A model generated the notes under the pieces. It saw nothing but the letters and a program-made list of their open reading frames with translations. It was not told where the DNA came from and ran no database searches. 64,000 nucleotides of DNA from positions 102,771,858-102,835,857 of the forward strand of contig NC_044553.1 of the NCBI RefSeq assembly GCF_007565055.1, given 5' to 3'. Of this stretch, positions 33,783 to 46,319 are shown piece by piece. A program made the translations under genes and the position numbers. Source of the DNA: Rhinopithecus roxellana (Eukaryota > Chordata > Mammalia > Primates > Cercopithecidae). The first letter of the stretch is position 1. The number at the start of each line of letters is the position of its first letter.

Positions 33783-34488
33783 TCACTAGTCTAAGCAAAA
33801 ATAGGCACTGGAGACCCTCATCATTACATCTTTGGCTCCACTTGTGCTTTTGTGCCCTGCTGAGTGTCAATCAGCTGCATGCTACAGTGTGGTGACAAGA
33901 CTACACGTGGGTTGACTGCATATATGGAATATAGTCATTGCTTTCTTGGATCTGTAAATTTACTGCTCGGGGCTTATTTTTAAAATAGTGTTATTTTTTA
34001 CCAAAATATTGCCCACTCTAGCAAAAGTAGAACCCTCTTAATTAATACAATTGACCTTTTTGTGAGGTCATTTATCCCCTCTGGATAAACATTCTATTTC
34101 AGCAGGGATACAGAGTACTAGCAGTCATGTTTAGCAAACTTCAGGCCCTATAAAAACATTTTATTTGGCATAATGGATGACCCCGAGCAGCCACAATCTC
34201 AATGTTGTTTTTTGTCTAATATGTTTTTTTTCCTACCCTATTTCTTGAGGCAAGAGATCAATAGATTGCATCAATTTTTTTTAACTTGAAAAATTGATGC
34301 CTACTATAATACACCAGAAAGCTTAATCCTGTGGTTTGGTCCCAAATCAGCAAACACTTGCTTTAGTGTCAGATGGACAACTGTGCTCCTGGGCTACAAA
34401 GACAACCCTGAGCTAGTGCCCTTTCTACCCTCATACACACATAGTCTTTCCTCTTCAACCCATTGGACACAGTTATTAGAATTGGCTT
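33783..34488. other. Unique sequence, no feature recognised
   Basis: No repeat or gene was recognised. Confidence 0.4.
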
Positions 34489-35085
34489 CTTTAGACCCCT
34501 TTGCATGATGTCACTTCTCTCTCAAGAACTTCCATGGGCTTCCTAGTGTCAATCATTTTAAATCTAAACTCATTTAGCCAGGCCAACCTTCTAACCTCCA
34601 CAGTGACTGCTACTTTTATTGTTTCTCAATGTAGACCTCTCCCCTACCCTAACCAGGCCAGCATTATTCAGGGTTCATACAGGGTGATAGCCCACTTCCG
34701 TCTTGAACTTGGCCAGCTGAGCTAGAAGTGTATTTCCAGAGCCCATTTTGCCTCCATCCCAGAAACAGCTGTTCTGTGCCATGGTAGGATGAGCCTACTC
34801 ACTCCCCTGATTTGACCTTGGCAAGTTCCATTTTGACCCCCAAGGAATCTCCTGCTCCCATCTAAATCATCCTCCAAAGCAGCACCCAAAATTCATGTCT
34901 TCAAGAAACCTTCCTTGACTGACTTCACTGTACTTTGCAGGTATGGACTAGACTGCCTGTACTGTTCTCATTAACTTTACATGACCATAGATTGTCATCT
35001 GTTCTCTATTCCACATCACTAGCTAGATCATAAATTCTACAGGGTAAGCATTTTGTATTATGCTGTTTCTATATCCCTCTACAGT
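34489..35085 (+). mobile_element. L2 LINE fragment
   Basis: Landmarks are 'aacttccatgggcttcctag', 'tcttcaagaaaccttccttg', 'tgtactttgcaggtatggac'-type text and 'agctagatcataaattctac' with 'cagggtaagcattttgtatt'. The order fits L2 3-prime sequence on the plus strand. The 74-codon frame at 34501-34725 lies inside. Confidence 0.6.
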
Positions 35086-35796
35086 TAGGTGAAAATAAGC
35101 TGAAACAGCTGAAACAGCTGATGCTCTTGTGAGGGAAGTGTCCTGCAGCCAGAACTTGGATGAGGTCCCATCAGCTTTTGGATGCTCCTGGCTGTGAGAA
35201 TATAGGAGTCCTGTACCTGCTCTGAGGTGAGGCAGAGAGAGTCAGACAGGGCATACCAGCCAATGGAGCTGACAGTAGGAAAGCCTTCAGTAGCACAGCT
35301 CTAGCTGTTCCCCTACATGGACCTCACCTCCAAGTGGAGACTCCCATCCACTCTCTCCCTTCTCCTACTTCCTTACAACCTCCTGTTACTTAGTAAAATT
35401 TACTTCCCATACCTGGAAGGAGAAAGAAAAGGGGATTGCTTTTTGTTATACCCAGGGGCATACAATAAAGTGGGCCTCAGACTTTGTGTCCAAGCTCATT
35501 TGACTTGTCATACTTCTGAATTTGAAGCTGAAGGATTCTAGCTTCTCTGACTCAATAAAGCTTTTACAATAGCTTTTCACATATCAGACATCCTGGTAAG
35601 TCCCAACCCAAAACTTGTCTTGGTTGGCTTGGGTACCCTGTTCACACCAGTGAATTTTTAATCCTCAGTTATGTCTCATTCAGTCAATCAGGTAAGCTGA
35701 GATGCTGTGGATTTTTAAGAAAAGCATCAATAGCTTTTGACACGTAGCAAAATATCTTTGATCTGAACATTTCTCAACCTTGGCATCCTTCTTCCA
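35086..35796. other. Unique sequence with a minor tandem repeat
   Basis: 'agctgaaac' is repeated at 35098-35116. No gene or family was identified. Plus-strand frame 35317-35541 has no domain. Confidence 0.4.
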
Positions 35797-35811
35797 CTCA
35801 TCCCCTTTTTC

Positions 35812-36024
35812 TTTTTTCAAATTACACTTTAAGTTTTAGGGTACATGTGCACAACGTGCAGGTTTGTTACATAGGTATACATGTGCCGTGTTGGTTTGCT
35901 GCACCCATCAACTCGTCATTTACATTAGGTATTTCTCCTAATGCTGTCCCTCCTCCAGTCCCCAATCCCGCAACAGGCCCTGGTATGTGATGTTCCCCAC
36001 CCTGTGTCCAAGTGTTCTTGTTGT
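35812..36024 (-). other. L1 3-prime UTR of the full-length copy
   Basis: Antisense 3-prime UTR running from the lost ORF2 stop to the A tail, with 'ggtacatgtgcacaacgtgc' and 'catgtgccgtgttggtttgc'. The A tail, seen as T-rich text at about 35806-35817, is short and decayed. Confidence 0.88.
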
Positions 36025-39000
36025 ACAATTCCCACCTATGAGTGAGAACATGAGGTGTTTGGTTTTCTGGCCTTGTGATAGTTTGCTGAGAATGATGGTA
36101 TCCAGCTTCATCCATGTCCCTACAAAGGACATGAACTTATCCTTTTTGATGGCTACATAGTATTCCATAGTGCATATGTGCCACATTTTCTTAATCCATT
36201 CTATCATTGATGGACATTTGAGTTGGTTTCAAGTCTTTACTATTGTGAATAGTGCCACAATAAACATATGTGTGCATGTGTCTTTATAGTAGCATGATTT
36301 ATAATTCTTTGGGTACATACCCAGTAATGGGATCACTGGGTCAAATGGTATTTCTGGTTCTAGATCCTTGAGGAATCGCCACACTGTCTTCCACAATGGT
36401 TGAACTAATTTACAATTCCAACAACAGTGCAAAAGCATTCCTGTTTCTCCAAATCCCCTCCAGCATCTGTTGTTTCCTGACTTTTTAATGATCGCTATTC
36501 TAACTGGCATGAGATGGTATCTCATTGTGGTTTTGATTTGCATTTCTGTGATGATCAGTGATGATGAGCATTTTTCCACATGTCTGTTGACTGCATAGAT
36601 GTCTTCTTTTGCGAAATGTCTGTTCATATCCTTTGCCCACTTTTTGATGGAATTGTTTTTTTCTTGAAAATTTGTTTAAGTTCTTTGTAGATTCTGGACA
36701 TTAGCTCTTTGTCAGATGGGTAGATTGCAAAAGTTTTCTCCCATTCTGTAGGTTGCCTGTTCAGTCTGATGGTAGTTTCTTTTGCTGTGCAGAAGCTGTT
36801 TGGTTTAATTAGATTCCATTTGTCAATTTTGACTTTTGTTGCCATTGCTTTTGGTGTTTTAGTCATGAAGTCCTTGCCCATGCTTATGTCCTGAATGGTG
36901 TTGCCTAGGTTTTCTTCTAGGGTTTTTATGGTTTTAGGTCCAAATTTAAGTCTTTAATCCATTTTGAATTAATTTTTGTATAAGATATAATGAAGGGATC
37001 CAGTTTCAGCTTTCTACATATGGCTAGCCAGTTTCCCCAGCACCATTTATTAAATAGGAACTCCTTCCCTCATTTCTTGTTTTTGTCATGTTTGTCAAAG
37101 ATCAGACGGTTGTAGATGTGTGGTGTTATTTCTGAGGCCTCTGTTCTGTTCCATTGGTCTATATATCTGTTTTGGTACCAGTACCATGCTGTTTTGGTTA
37201 CTGTAGCCTTGTAGTATAGTTTGACGTCAGGTAGCATTATGCCTCCCACTTCGTTCTTTTTGCTTAGGATTGTCTCAGCAATGTGGGTTCTTTTTTGGAT
37301 CCATATGAACTTTCAAGCAGTTCTTTCCAGTTCTGTGAAGAAAGTCATTGGTAGCTTGATGGGGATGGCATTGAATCTATAAATTACCTTGGGCAGTATG
37401 GCCATGTTTACGATATTGATTCTTCCTATCCATGAGCATGGAATGTTCTTCCATTTGTTTGTGTCCTCTTTCATTTCATTGAGCAGAGCTTTGTAGTTCT
37501 CCTTGAAGAGGTCCTTCGTATCCCTTGTAAGTTGGATTCCTAGGTATTTTATTCCCTTTGTAGCAATTGTGAATGGGAGTTCACTCATGATTTGGCTCTC
37601 TGTCTGTTACTGGTATATAGGAATGCTTGTGATTTTTGCACATTGATTTTGTATCCTGAGACTTTGCTGAAGTTGCTTACCAGCTTAAGGAGATTTGGGG
37701 CTGAGATGATGGGGTTTTCTAAATGTACAATCATGTCATCTGCAAACTGGGACAATTCAACTTCCTCTTTTCCTAATTGAGTACCCTTTATTTCTTTCTC
37801 TTGCCTGATTTCTCTGGCCAGAACTTCCAACACTACGTTGAATAGGAGTAATGAGAGAGGGATTCCTTGTCTTGTGCCGGTTTTCAAAGGGAATGCTTCC
37901 AGTTATTGCCCATTCAGTGTGATATTGGCTGTGGGTCTGTCATAAATAGCTCTTATTATTTTGAGATATGTCCCACCAATACCTAGTTTATTGAGAGTGT
38001 TTAGTATAAAGGGCTGTTGAATTTTGTTGAAGGTGTTTTCTGCATCTATTGAGATAGTCATGTGGTTTTTGTCATTGGTTCTGTTTATGTAATGGATTAC
38101 GTTTACTGATTTGTGTATGTTGAACCAGCCTTGCATCCCAGGGATGAAGCTACCTTGATCATGGTGAATAAGCTTTTTGATGTGCTGCTGGATTCGGTTT
38201 GCCAGTATTTTACTGAAGATTTTTGCATTGATATTCATCAGGGATATTGGTCTAAAATTCTCTTTTTTGTCGTGTCTCTGCCAGGCTTTGATATCAGGAT
38301 GACGTTGGCCTCATAAAACGAATTAGGGAGGATTCCCTCTTTTTCTATTGATTGGAATAGTTTCAGAAGGAATGGTACCAGCTCCTCTTTGTGCCTCTGG
38401 TAGAATTCGGCTGTGAATCCATCTGGTCCTGGACTTTTTTTGGTTGGTAGGCTATTCATTATTGCCTCAATTTCAGAGCCTGTTATTGGTCTATTCAGAG
38501 ATTCAACTTCTTCCTGGTTTAGTCTTGGGAGGGTGTATGTGTCCAGGAATTTGTCCATTTCTTCTAGATTTTCTATTTTATTTGCGTAGAGCTGTTTATA
38601 GTATTCTCTGATGGCAGTTTGTATTTCTATGGGATCGGTGGTGATATCCCTTTTATCATTTTTTATTGCATCTATTTGATTCTTCTCTCTTTTCTTCTTT
38701 ATTAGTCTTGCTAGCAGTCTATAAATTTTGTTGATCTTTTCAAAAAACCAGCTCCTGGATTCATTGATATTTTTGAAGGGTTTTTGTGTCTCTGTCTCCT
38801 TCAGTTCTGTTCTGATCTAGTTTTTCTTGCCTTCTGCTAGCTTTTGAATGTGTTTGCTCTTGCTTCTCTAGTTCTTTTAATTGTGATGGCGCAGTGTTGA
38901 TTTTAGATCTTTGCTGCTTTGTCTTGTGGGCATTTAGTTCTACAAATTTACCCCTACACACTACTTTAAATGTGTCCCAGAGTTTCTGGTACATTGTGTC

Positions 39001-39832
39001 TTTGTTCTCATTGGTTTCAAAGAACATCTTTATTTCTGTCTTCATTTCATTATTTACCCAGTAGTCATTCAGGAGCAGGTTGTTCAGTTTCCATGTAGTT
39101 GTGTGGTTTTGAGTTTCTTAATCTTGAGTTCTAATTTGATTGCACTGTGGTCTGAGAGATGGTTTGTTGTGATTTCTGTTCTTTTCCATTTGTTGAGGAG
39201 TGCTTTACTTCCAATTATGTGGTCAATTTTAGAATAAGTGCGATGTGGTGCTGAGAAGAATGTATACTCTGTTGATTTGGGGTGGCGAGTTCTGTAGATG
39301 TTTATTAGGTCTGCTTGGTGCAGAACTGAGTTCAAGTCCTGGATATCCTTTTTAACCTTCTGTCTCACTGATCTAATATTGACAGTGGTCTGTTAAAGTC
39401 TCCCATTATTATTGTATGGGAGTCTAAGTCTCTTTGTTGGTCTCTAAGGACTTGCTTTATGAATCTGGGTGCTCCTGTGTTGGGTGCACATATATTTAGG
39501 ATAGTTAGCTCTTCTTGTTGAAGTGATCCCTTTGCCATTATGTAATGGCCTTCTTTGTCTCTTTTGATCTTTGTTGGTTTAAAGTCTGTTTCATCAGAGA
39601 CTAGGATTGCAATGTCTGCTTTTTTTTGCTTTCCATTTGCTTGGTAGATCTTCCTCCATCCCTTTATTTTGAGCTTATGTGTGATTCTGCCTGTGAGATG
39701 GGTCTCCTGAATACAGCACACTGATGGGTCTTGGCTCTTTATCCAATTTGCCAATCTGTGTCTTTTAATTGGAGCATTTAGCCCATTTACATTTAAGGTT
39801 AATATTGTTATGTGTGAATTTGATCCTGTCAT
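36025..39832 (-). pseudogene. L1 ORF2 pseudogene (endonuclease-reverse transcriptase)
   Basis: ORF2 normally encodes one protein of about 1,275 residues: an N-terminal apurinic-like endonuclease, a reverse transcriptase and a C-terminal zinc-knuckle region. It nicks the target and primes cDNA synthesis. Here it starts at 39832 and is broken into at least eight frames, with breaks near 39365, 39084, 38761, 38238, 37900, 37586, 37313 and 36625. The endonuclease GDFN (39392-39403) and SDHS segments and the reverse-transcriptase FADDM (37732-37746) remain readable. The usual TGA stop is TGT at 36025-36027, so the last frame runs on into the 3-prime UTR. Non-functional. Confidence 0.93.
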
Positions 39833-39895
39833 TATGATGTTAGCTGGTTATTTTGCCTGTTAATTGATACAGTTTCTTCATAGCATTGACGGTCT

Positions 39896-40925
39896 TTACA
39901 ATTTTGCATGTTTTTGCAGTGGCTGGTACCAGCTGTTCCTTTTCATGTTTAGTGCTTCCTTCAGGAGCTCTTGTAAGGCAGGCCTGGTGGTGAAAAAATC
40001 TCTCAGCATTTGCTTGTCTGTAACATTTTCTTTCTCCTTCACTTATGAAGCTTAGTTTGGCTGGATATGAAATTCTGGGTTGAAAACTCTTTTCTTTAAG
40101 AATGTTGGATATCGGCCCCCACTCTCTTCTGGTTTGCAGGGTTTCTGCCGAGAGATCTGCTGTTAGTTTGATGGGCTTCCTTTTGTGGGTAACCCTACCT
40201 TTCTCTCTGGCTGCCCTTAACATTTTTTCCTTCATTTCAACCTTGATGAATCTGACAATTATGTACCTTGGGGTTGCTCTTCTTGAGGAGTATCTTTGTG
40301 GTGTTCTCTGTATTTTCTGAATTTGAATGTTGGCCTGCCTTGCTAGGTTGGGGAAGTTCTCCTGGATAATATCCTGAAGAGTGAGTCCCAACTTGGTTTC
40401 CTTCTCCCCATCATATTCAGGTACACTAATCAAATGTAGATTTGGTCTTTTCACATAGTTCCATATTTCTTGGAGGCTTTGTTTGTTTCTTTTTACTCTT
40501 TTTTCTCTGAACTCCTCTACTCGCTTTATTTCATTAATTTGATCTTCAATCAGTGATACCCTTTCTTCCACTTGATCAAATTGGCTACTGAAGCTTGTGC
40601 ATACATAACATAGTTCTTGTGCCATGGTTTTCAGCTCCATCAGGTCATTTAAGGTCTTCTCTACACTGTTTATTCTAGTTAGCCATTCCTCTAATCTTCT
40701 AATCTTTTTGAAGGTTTTAGCTTCCTTGCGATGGGTTCAAACATCCTCCTTCACCTCGGAGAAGTTTGTTATTACTGACCTTCTGAAGCCTACTCCTGTT
40801 AACTCATCAAAGTCATTCTCCGTCCAGCTTTGTTCCATTGCTGGTGAGGAGCTGCAATCCTTTGGAGGAGAAGAGGCATTCTGGTTTTTAGAATTTTCAG
40901 CTTTTCTGCTCTGGTTTCTCCCCAT
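39896..40925 (-). pseudogene. L1 ORF1 pseudogene (RNA-binding chaperone)
   Basis: ORF1 normally makes a 338-residue trimeric RNA-binding protein with a coiled coil, an RRM and a C-terminal domain. Here translation from 40925 reaches a stop after 62 codons, at the start of the coiled-coil region. An open frame resumes through the RRM (YVKRPNLHLISVPE and the RRATPRYIIVRF segment). Near the C-terminus a frameshift at about 40010-40030 changes the reading. The usual terminal TAA is visible at 39896-39898. Non-functional. Confidence 0.9.
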
Positions 40926-41957
40926 CTTTGTGGTTTTATCTACCTTTGGTCTTTGATGTTGGTGACCTACAGATGGGGTTTTGGTGTGGATGTCCTTTTT
41001 GTTGATGTTGATGCTATTCCTTTGTTAATTTTCCTTTTAACAGTTAGGTCCCTCAGCTGCAGGTCTGTTGGAGTTTGCAGGAGGTCCACTCCAGACCCTA
41101 TTTGCTTGGTAACACCAGTGGAGGCTGCAGAATAGCAAATATTGCAGAACAGCAAATATTGCTGCCTGATCCTTCTTCTGGAAGCTTTGTCCCAGAAGGG
41201 TACTTGCCTGTATGAGGTATCTGTCGGCTTCTACTGGGAGGTGTCTCCCAGTTAGGCTACACAGGGGTCAGGGACCCACTTGAGGAGGCAGTCTGTCTGT
41301 TCTCAGAGCTCAAATGCTGTGCTAGGAGAACCACTGCTCTCTTCAGAGCTGTCAGACAGGGATGTTTAAGTCTGCAGAAGTTTCTGTTGCCTTTTGTTCA
41401 GCTATGCCCTACCCACAGAGGTGGAGTCTATAGAGGCAGTAGGCCTTGCTGAGCTGCGGTATGCTCTGACCAGTTCGAGCTTCCTGGCCACTTTGTTTAC
41501 CTACTCAAGCCTCAGCAATGGCAGACACTCCTCCCCTCGCCAGACTGCAGCCTCACAGGTTGATCTCAGACTGCTGCGCTAGCAGTGAGTAAGGCTCCAT
41601 GGATGTGGGACCTGCTGAGCCAGGCAGGGGAGAGAATCTCCTGGTCTTCCAGCTGCTAAGACTGTGGGAAAAGCATGGTATTTGGGCAGAATTGTCCCGT
41701 TTTTCCAGGTACAGTCTGTCACGGCTTCCCTTGGCTAGGGAAGGGAAATCCCCTGACCCCTTGTGCTTCCCAGGTGAGGTGATGGCCTGCCCTGCTTTGG
41801 CTCGCCCTCCATGGGCTGTACCCACTGTCCAACCAGTCCCAGTGAGATGGACCAGGTACCTCAGTTGGAAATGCAGAAATCACCTGTCTTCTGTGTTGAT
41901 CATGCTGGGAGCTGCAGACTGGAGCTGTTCCTATTTGGTCATCTTGGAACAGACTTG
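40926..41957 (-). promoter_or_regulatory. L1 5-prime UTR with decayed internal promoter
   Basis: About 1 kb of antisense L1 5-prime UTR. In active copies it carries an RNA polymerase II promoter, with a YY1 site near the first bases that positions initiation, and an antisense promoter. Here the YY1 core CCAAGATGGC reads CCAAGATGAC on the L1 strand (forward 41938-41947). Most CpGs have become TG or CA, as expected for a methylated and decaying promoter. Several frames on both strands overlap it and are not genes. Confidence 0.8.
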
Positions 41958-41972
41958 CTCATCACCTTTTTC

Positions 41973-43159
41973 AAATGTGTACGCTGACAACAATTAATGT
42001 GAAACTAAGGATGTAGAACAGAACTTGGGGAAAATGCCTGTATTTTGAGCCAGTTAGACAAGACTTCCCTAGGCTGGGATTAAACACCCCCAAACGAACC
42101 ATGGAATCTCTGAAGGCCTCCTTAGCTCATTGAACCAAATCCTGCAGTCCAAGACTGTTACCCTAAGGCCTACATACTTGCCTCATGGGTCTTGATATTG
42201 ACAGGAAATGGGATACAAAGGAGGAACAACATCTTTCTTTTCTTATTTCCTATAGTTAAAGTGTAAATGCTTTCATCATTTCCTTTTGTTTTGTCCTCAT
42301 ATTGCTATTTAATACTATTCGCATCAGGCAGTGTTGTCCAACACACTCTTAATACCCTCAAGCAATTTTCCATTGCTTCTAGAAGCACCTTTTCCATGGC
42401 CATAAGGACTCCACCTTCCTGGGTCACATGCAACCTGACTGCTGTTCTTTAACCAACAGAGTATCCTGAACACAGCCCTAGCATGTGAAAAGCAGACAAA
42501 TCTCAATAATTACTGCTTCTTATTTCAAGTACATTTCCTCTTTCAGGGTAACTGGTGAGAAAGTGCTGACACATTCCTTATAAAGAACGAGTCTCTTTGT
42601 AATAGAAAAAAAAATGTATCTGGAAAATGCAGTGATGAAAAAATCAGAACAAATACTTAATCTAAAACTCTTGTATACTGGAGGGGATGACTTTGGTTGA
42701 GAGAACAAAGGTCTTTGTGAAAGAAGACATAATAAAAATCCCTTCCACCTAGTGACTTTCTAGGAAATTGCCATTATGGTGCCTTTAAACCTGGCCACAA
42801 TTTTGAGCTTCTGCTTGTTGAGAAATAGAGCACATGATGCCATACTGTAGGCAGCACTGAAGTTGTCTGTTCTGCCTAGGGTTGATGCCCACCTGTCATA
42901 AATTAGGAGCTTTGGGGTTTTGTTTGGAGAAACAAACTATCTGACTAACAGTGTCTCATTTATTTTCCCTTTAACAGGGAATGTCATTCAGATGATTGAG
43001 AGTACTATTAAAATATCACCAATATTACATTCATTGACTGTATTAGAATAGATAGAGGGATTTGGAAAAAATTTGCTCTAGATGAACCAAATGCTGATAG
43101 TAGAATCAGTGAGAGTCTACTTTTAGGTGCTTACAAACAAAATTAGAGAAAAAGATCTG
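41973..43159. other. Unique sequence, no feature recognised
   Basis: No repeat or coding exon was identified. Frames around 42267-42708 are short and overlap. Confidence 0.4.
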
Positions 43160-43479
43160 GATAAATTCTATTGGTTTGTTTGTTTTGAGATAGAGTCTTG
43201 TTCTGTGCCCCAGGCTGGAGTGCAGTGGTGCGATCTCGGCTCATTGAAACCTCTGCCTCCCAGGTTCAAGTGATTCTCCCGCCTCAGTCTCCTGTGTAGT
43301 TGGGATTACAGGTGGGCGCCAACACACTTGGCTAATTTTTGTATATTTAGTAAAGACAGGGTTTCACTATGGTGGCCAAGCTGGTCTCAAACTCTGGACT
43401 TCAAATGATTCACTCACCTTGGCTTCCCAAAGTGTTGGGATTACAGGTGTGAGCCACTGTGTCCACCTGATAAATTCTA
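43160..43479 (-). mobile_element. AluS element, reverse, with 11-bp target-site duplication
   Basis: The Alu body (43171-43468) starts with a GTTTGTTTGT-type tail and 'gagatagagtcttgttctgt' and ends 'gagccactgtgtccacct'. GATAAATTCTA at 43160-43170 and 43469-43479 is an exact target-site duplication. Confidence 0.93.
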
Positions 43480-44754
43480 AAAAGAGGGATTTTTGGTTTT
43501 GTTTCTGTTTTTTTTTTAAGGGTATATATAATGTGGAAATAATAACAAATCTCATTACATACACACACATATATATATAAAAATTAATCTGCCAAATAGT
43601 TGTGAAACTTAAGACATGGAAATAACATGACGCCTCATTCCCAGCTTCATCCTACTTTTCCACCCTCCGTTATCTCTGCCTCTTCTTCCTTAATTTACTT
43701 TTGATCTTGTTGCACACATACACATATATCATCTCAAATTCTTTCTTATAACAAGTCAGATATACATAAAATAAATAGGGTTCATGCAATTGGTGGCTTT
43801 AGAACCAGCATAGGAATCTTGACATTTCAGTAGGAAAATCTTTTATAAGCCACCTCTGGAATTTAACATGGAAGTGGTTTCCTACCAGAGTGATGGGAGG
43901 CAGGCTTCTCAGATCATGTGAGTCCCTTAAGGCAGCTAGCTACACATCATCATACTCTCATTTGTCTTTTCTGCATATGCTATATAGCAAACTGTCAGGC
44001 ATGAGGTACTGGTTGACTAATAAATGATTAATTTGCATTACTTTATGGCATTTCTGCTCAGAACTATAAACATTCTATATTATTTCAAGGTTTAGTCTCA
44101 AGCAATCTAAAGCCAAGTGGGTTAAAAAAAAAAAAGATGTGGGCATATAAACATGCTGTCATATTTCTGATAATCAGTTGCTTTAGAAGAAGGCTAGCTG
44201 CATATAAATTTTAGTGAAAGAAAATTAATATAAATCATTGTTTCACTGTAGCAGGATTTTAAGCAGCTGAAATCCACCTTCCTAGCCTTTGGATTCTGTC
44301 TGTAAAAGGTTGCCATCAGAAGTGAATGTTAGAATATTTTTTTCTGTATTTAGCTTGGGAATGTGATCTTAGAAACCTGGATTAATTTCTCTTCCTTCCA
44401 CTGCTTGCAACCTCCAAACAGACTTTGCTAATTTGAAGCTATTCTGGCCATACTCTGTCCCTGGGTTGATTTAAGAAGGGTGTTCTTCTGGTACATCTGT
44501 AACCACCTTGGATTAGAGCCTAGATAGACATGCCATTCTCAATATTGTAATGGCAAGGTACAGTGTACTTCATCTGTGCATTCTAAAAGGGTTTTAAAAA
44601 CAATGAGTTGGTCATAGAGCAGTTTGGGATCCTCGGCCAAAGAATAGTTGATGAATATAATGCTAACCACACCAGGGGCAGTCGTAATAAGACACGATGA
44701 AGTTCCTTCCCAGAGATCTGAAGTTAATTCATGACTGGAATTAGACACACAGTG
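43480..44754. other. Unique sequence, no gene recognised
   Basis: A short (CA)(TA) run lies at 43560-43579. The 69-codon minus-strand frame at 44539-44748 has a normal amino-acid mix but no recognisable domain or splice context. Confidence 0.4.
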
Positions 44755-45060
44755 CTATGAGAGGCATTGTCGAAATAAGTGATATTTAAGCTGAGGCTTC
44801 AAAGGTGAAGTGAGAAAGGATCCATCAATGAAGGCAAGGGGAATCATGTTCAGTCAGTGGGACAGAGGAGGCAAGTACTGAACACAGAAAAGCATGGTGA
44901 TCACCAAAAGGTGATCATTGCAGGGTGACAAGGAAAATGGGTATGGATAAGGGTGGGAAAGTGGTAGGGACCTGAGTGTGAAGGTTCTTACAAATTAAAT
45001 TGCTTGAACATTTAAGGGTTATGGGAAATCATGAAGCTCTTTAAGTACCTAATCACATTT
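44755..45060 (-). mobile_element. L2 LINE fragment, reverse
   Basis: The text 'aagctgaggcttcaaaggtg', 'agaaaagcatggtgatcacc' and 'gggttatgggaaatcatgaa' fits antisense L2 order. It appears to continue at 45540 beyond a plus-strand L2. Confidence 0.55.
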
Positions 45061-45089
45061 ATATTGTAGAAAAGGCATTCATCCATCTG

Positions 45090-45537
45090 GGTAGGATGCT
45101 TCCTCTCATTTCCACACTTTAGTTGTCTGTGCTGGAGGATGGAGAGGTGCTGACCCTGCTCATTGCCATAGAGAATATGTTGGCTTCTCTTAGAGTCAAA
45201 AAGACATGCCTTTCTTCCTGGGTCCTTTGCATCTGCCTGCAGTGCTCATACTCTTCACTTGGTTGACTCATTCTTACTCTTGTAGTCTTACCTTGAAAGT
45301 CACCTCCTTAGAGAGGTCCTCCCTGACCACCTCATAATTACAATGCACTCTCCCCATATTCTCTATTTCAGCACTTTGCCTATTTCCTATATAGCACTCA
45401 TGACAATTTGCAAGTTGGGGTTTTCTTGAGGAACCCCTTTTTGTCTTTCTCTCACTAGTATAAAAAAGCTCCATGGCATTGGAAATTCATATCTTGCCTG
45501 TGTTACTCACTGGCATATCCAGAGCACCATCATGAGA
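45090..45537 (+). mobile_element. L2 LINE 3-prime fragment
   Basis: Plus-strand L2 landmarks are 'accttgaaagtcacctcctt', 'agagaggtcctccctgacca', 'atttcagcactttgcctatt' and 'ttactcactggcatatccag'. It lies between two antisense L2 pieces. The 66-codon minus-strand frame at 45274-45474 is its antisense. Confidence 0.6.
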
Positions 45538-45539
45538 GA

Positions 45540-45745
45540 CTGAGTGTAGGGAGACCAGTCAGGGGACCACTGTAATCATTCAAGTGAGAAGTACTGGTGG
45601 TCCGGGCCTAGGTTAATAGTGGTGCACTCACTTAGGGATATTTTTAAAACAGGCAAAACAGGTCTTGATAATTGATTGGATGGTGGGAAAGAGAAAGGTC
45701 AAGAGTCTCCAGACTTCAGGGACTCTCAGAGTTCTAGGTGTCCAA
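45540..45745 (-). mobile_element. L2 LINE fragment, reverse, continuation
   Basis: 'gagaccagtcaggggaccac' and 'gatggtgggaaagagaaagg' follow the antisense L2 text that would come after 45060. Confidence 0.5.
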
Positions 45746-46319
45746 AAGGATTAGAAAAAAAAATCAGCTGTTACTAATGGAAATCATATAATAAGCAGTT
45801 TCAGAAAAATTGTTCCACAGCTATTATAAGGGTTTTAAAGCAATTATTAATAGTAAAACTGAAATAACAGGTAGTAAGCAGAAAAAAGAGCACTGATTTA
45901 TAGCCTGCAGAAGGATTTCAAAGTGTTGCAATAAAAAGCAAGTGATAAATCATTTTTAGAAGTATAGCAATCCCTTGTTTGAGGCTGCTCAACTGTAATG
46001 ATAATTCTTCAGTTACAGAATAGTATAAAAGTAGGTGTAAGGTGGGCTTTTTTGTTTGTTTGTTTGTTTTTTGGTGTGTGGGGTTTTCCTGTAAAATCCA
46101 GGAGAACTGCTGGACAAATTCTAGAAGAGCTGTAACTGGTATAAGATTTAAGTAACATCAAATCAGCAGACTTCAGTAAGATTTTAGAATAATGCTAATC
46201 AATATGCTATATATACATATTTATAACTATAGATACCAACAAAAATGTCTTCTATGATTTTTGCAATGCTTGGAAAAAGAAGTCATAGTACAAGACACTT
46301 TCTATATACATTATGTTGA
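45746..46319. other. Unique AT-rich sequence with a (TTTG)n run
   Basis: GTTTGTTTGTTTGTTT at about 46051-46069 is a short simple repeat. Otherwise nothing was recognised. Confidence 0.4.

Larger units (their letters stand above)
35797..41972 (-). mobile_element. Nearly full-length L1PA retrotransposon with 15-bp target-site duplication
   Basis: A primate L1 of about 6.1 kb lies in reverse orientation (body about 35812-41957). The 3-prime UTR is at the left, then ORF2, ORF1 and a 5-prime UTR reaching within about 10 bases of the usual L1 start. The flanks CTCATCCCCTTTTTC (35797-35811) and CTCATCACCTTTTTC (41958-41972) differ at one base and form the target-site duplication. Both ORFs carry stops and frameshifts, so it cannot move on its own. 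I place it among older L1PA subfamilies from its divergence; the exact one is unknown. Confidence 0.95.

Noticed and set aside
39840..40640. 266-codon frame that could look like an intact gene
   Set aside because: It is the middle and end of L1 ORF1 after an early stop, and its C-terminus is frameshifted. It is a pseudogene.
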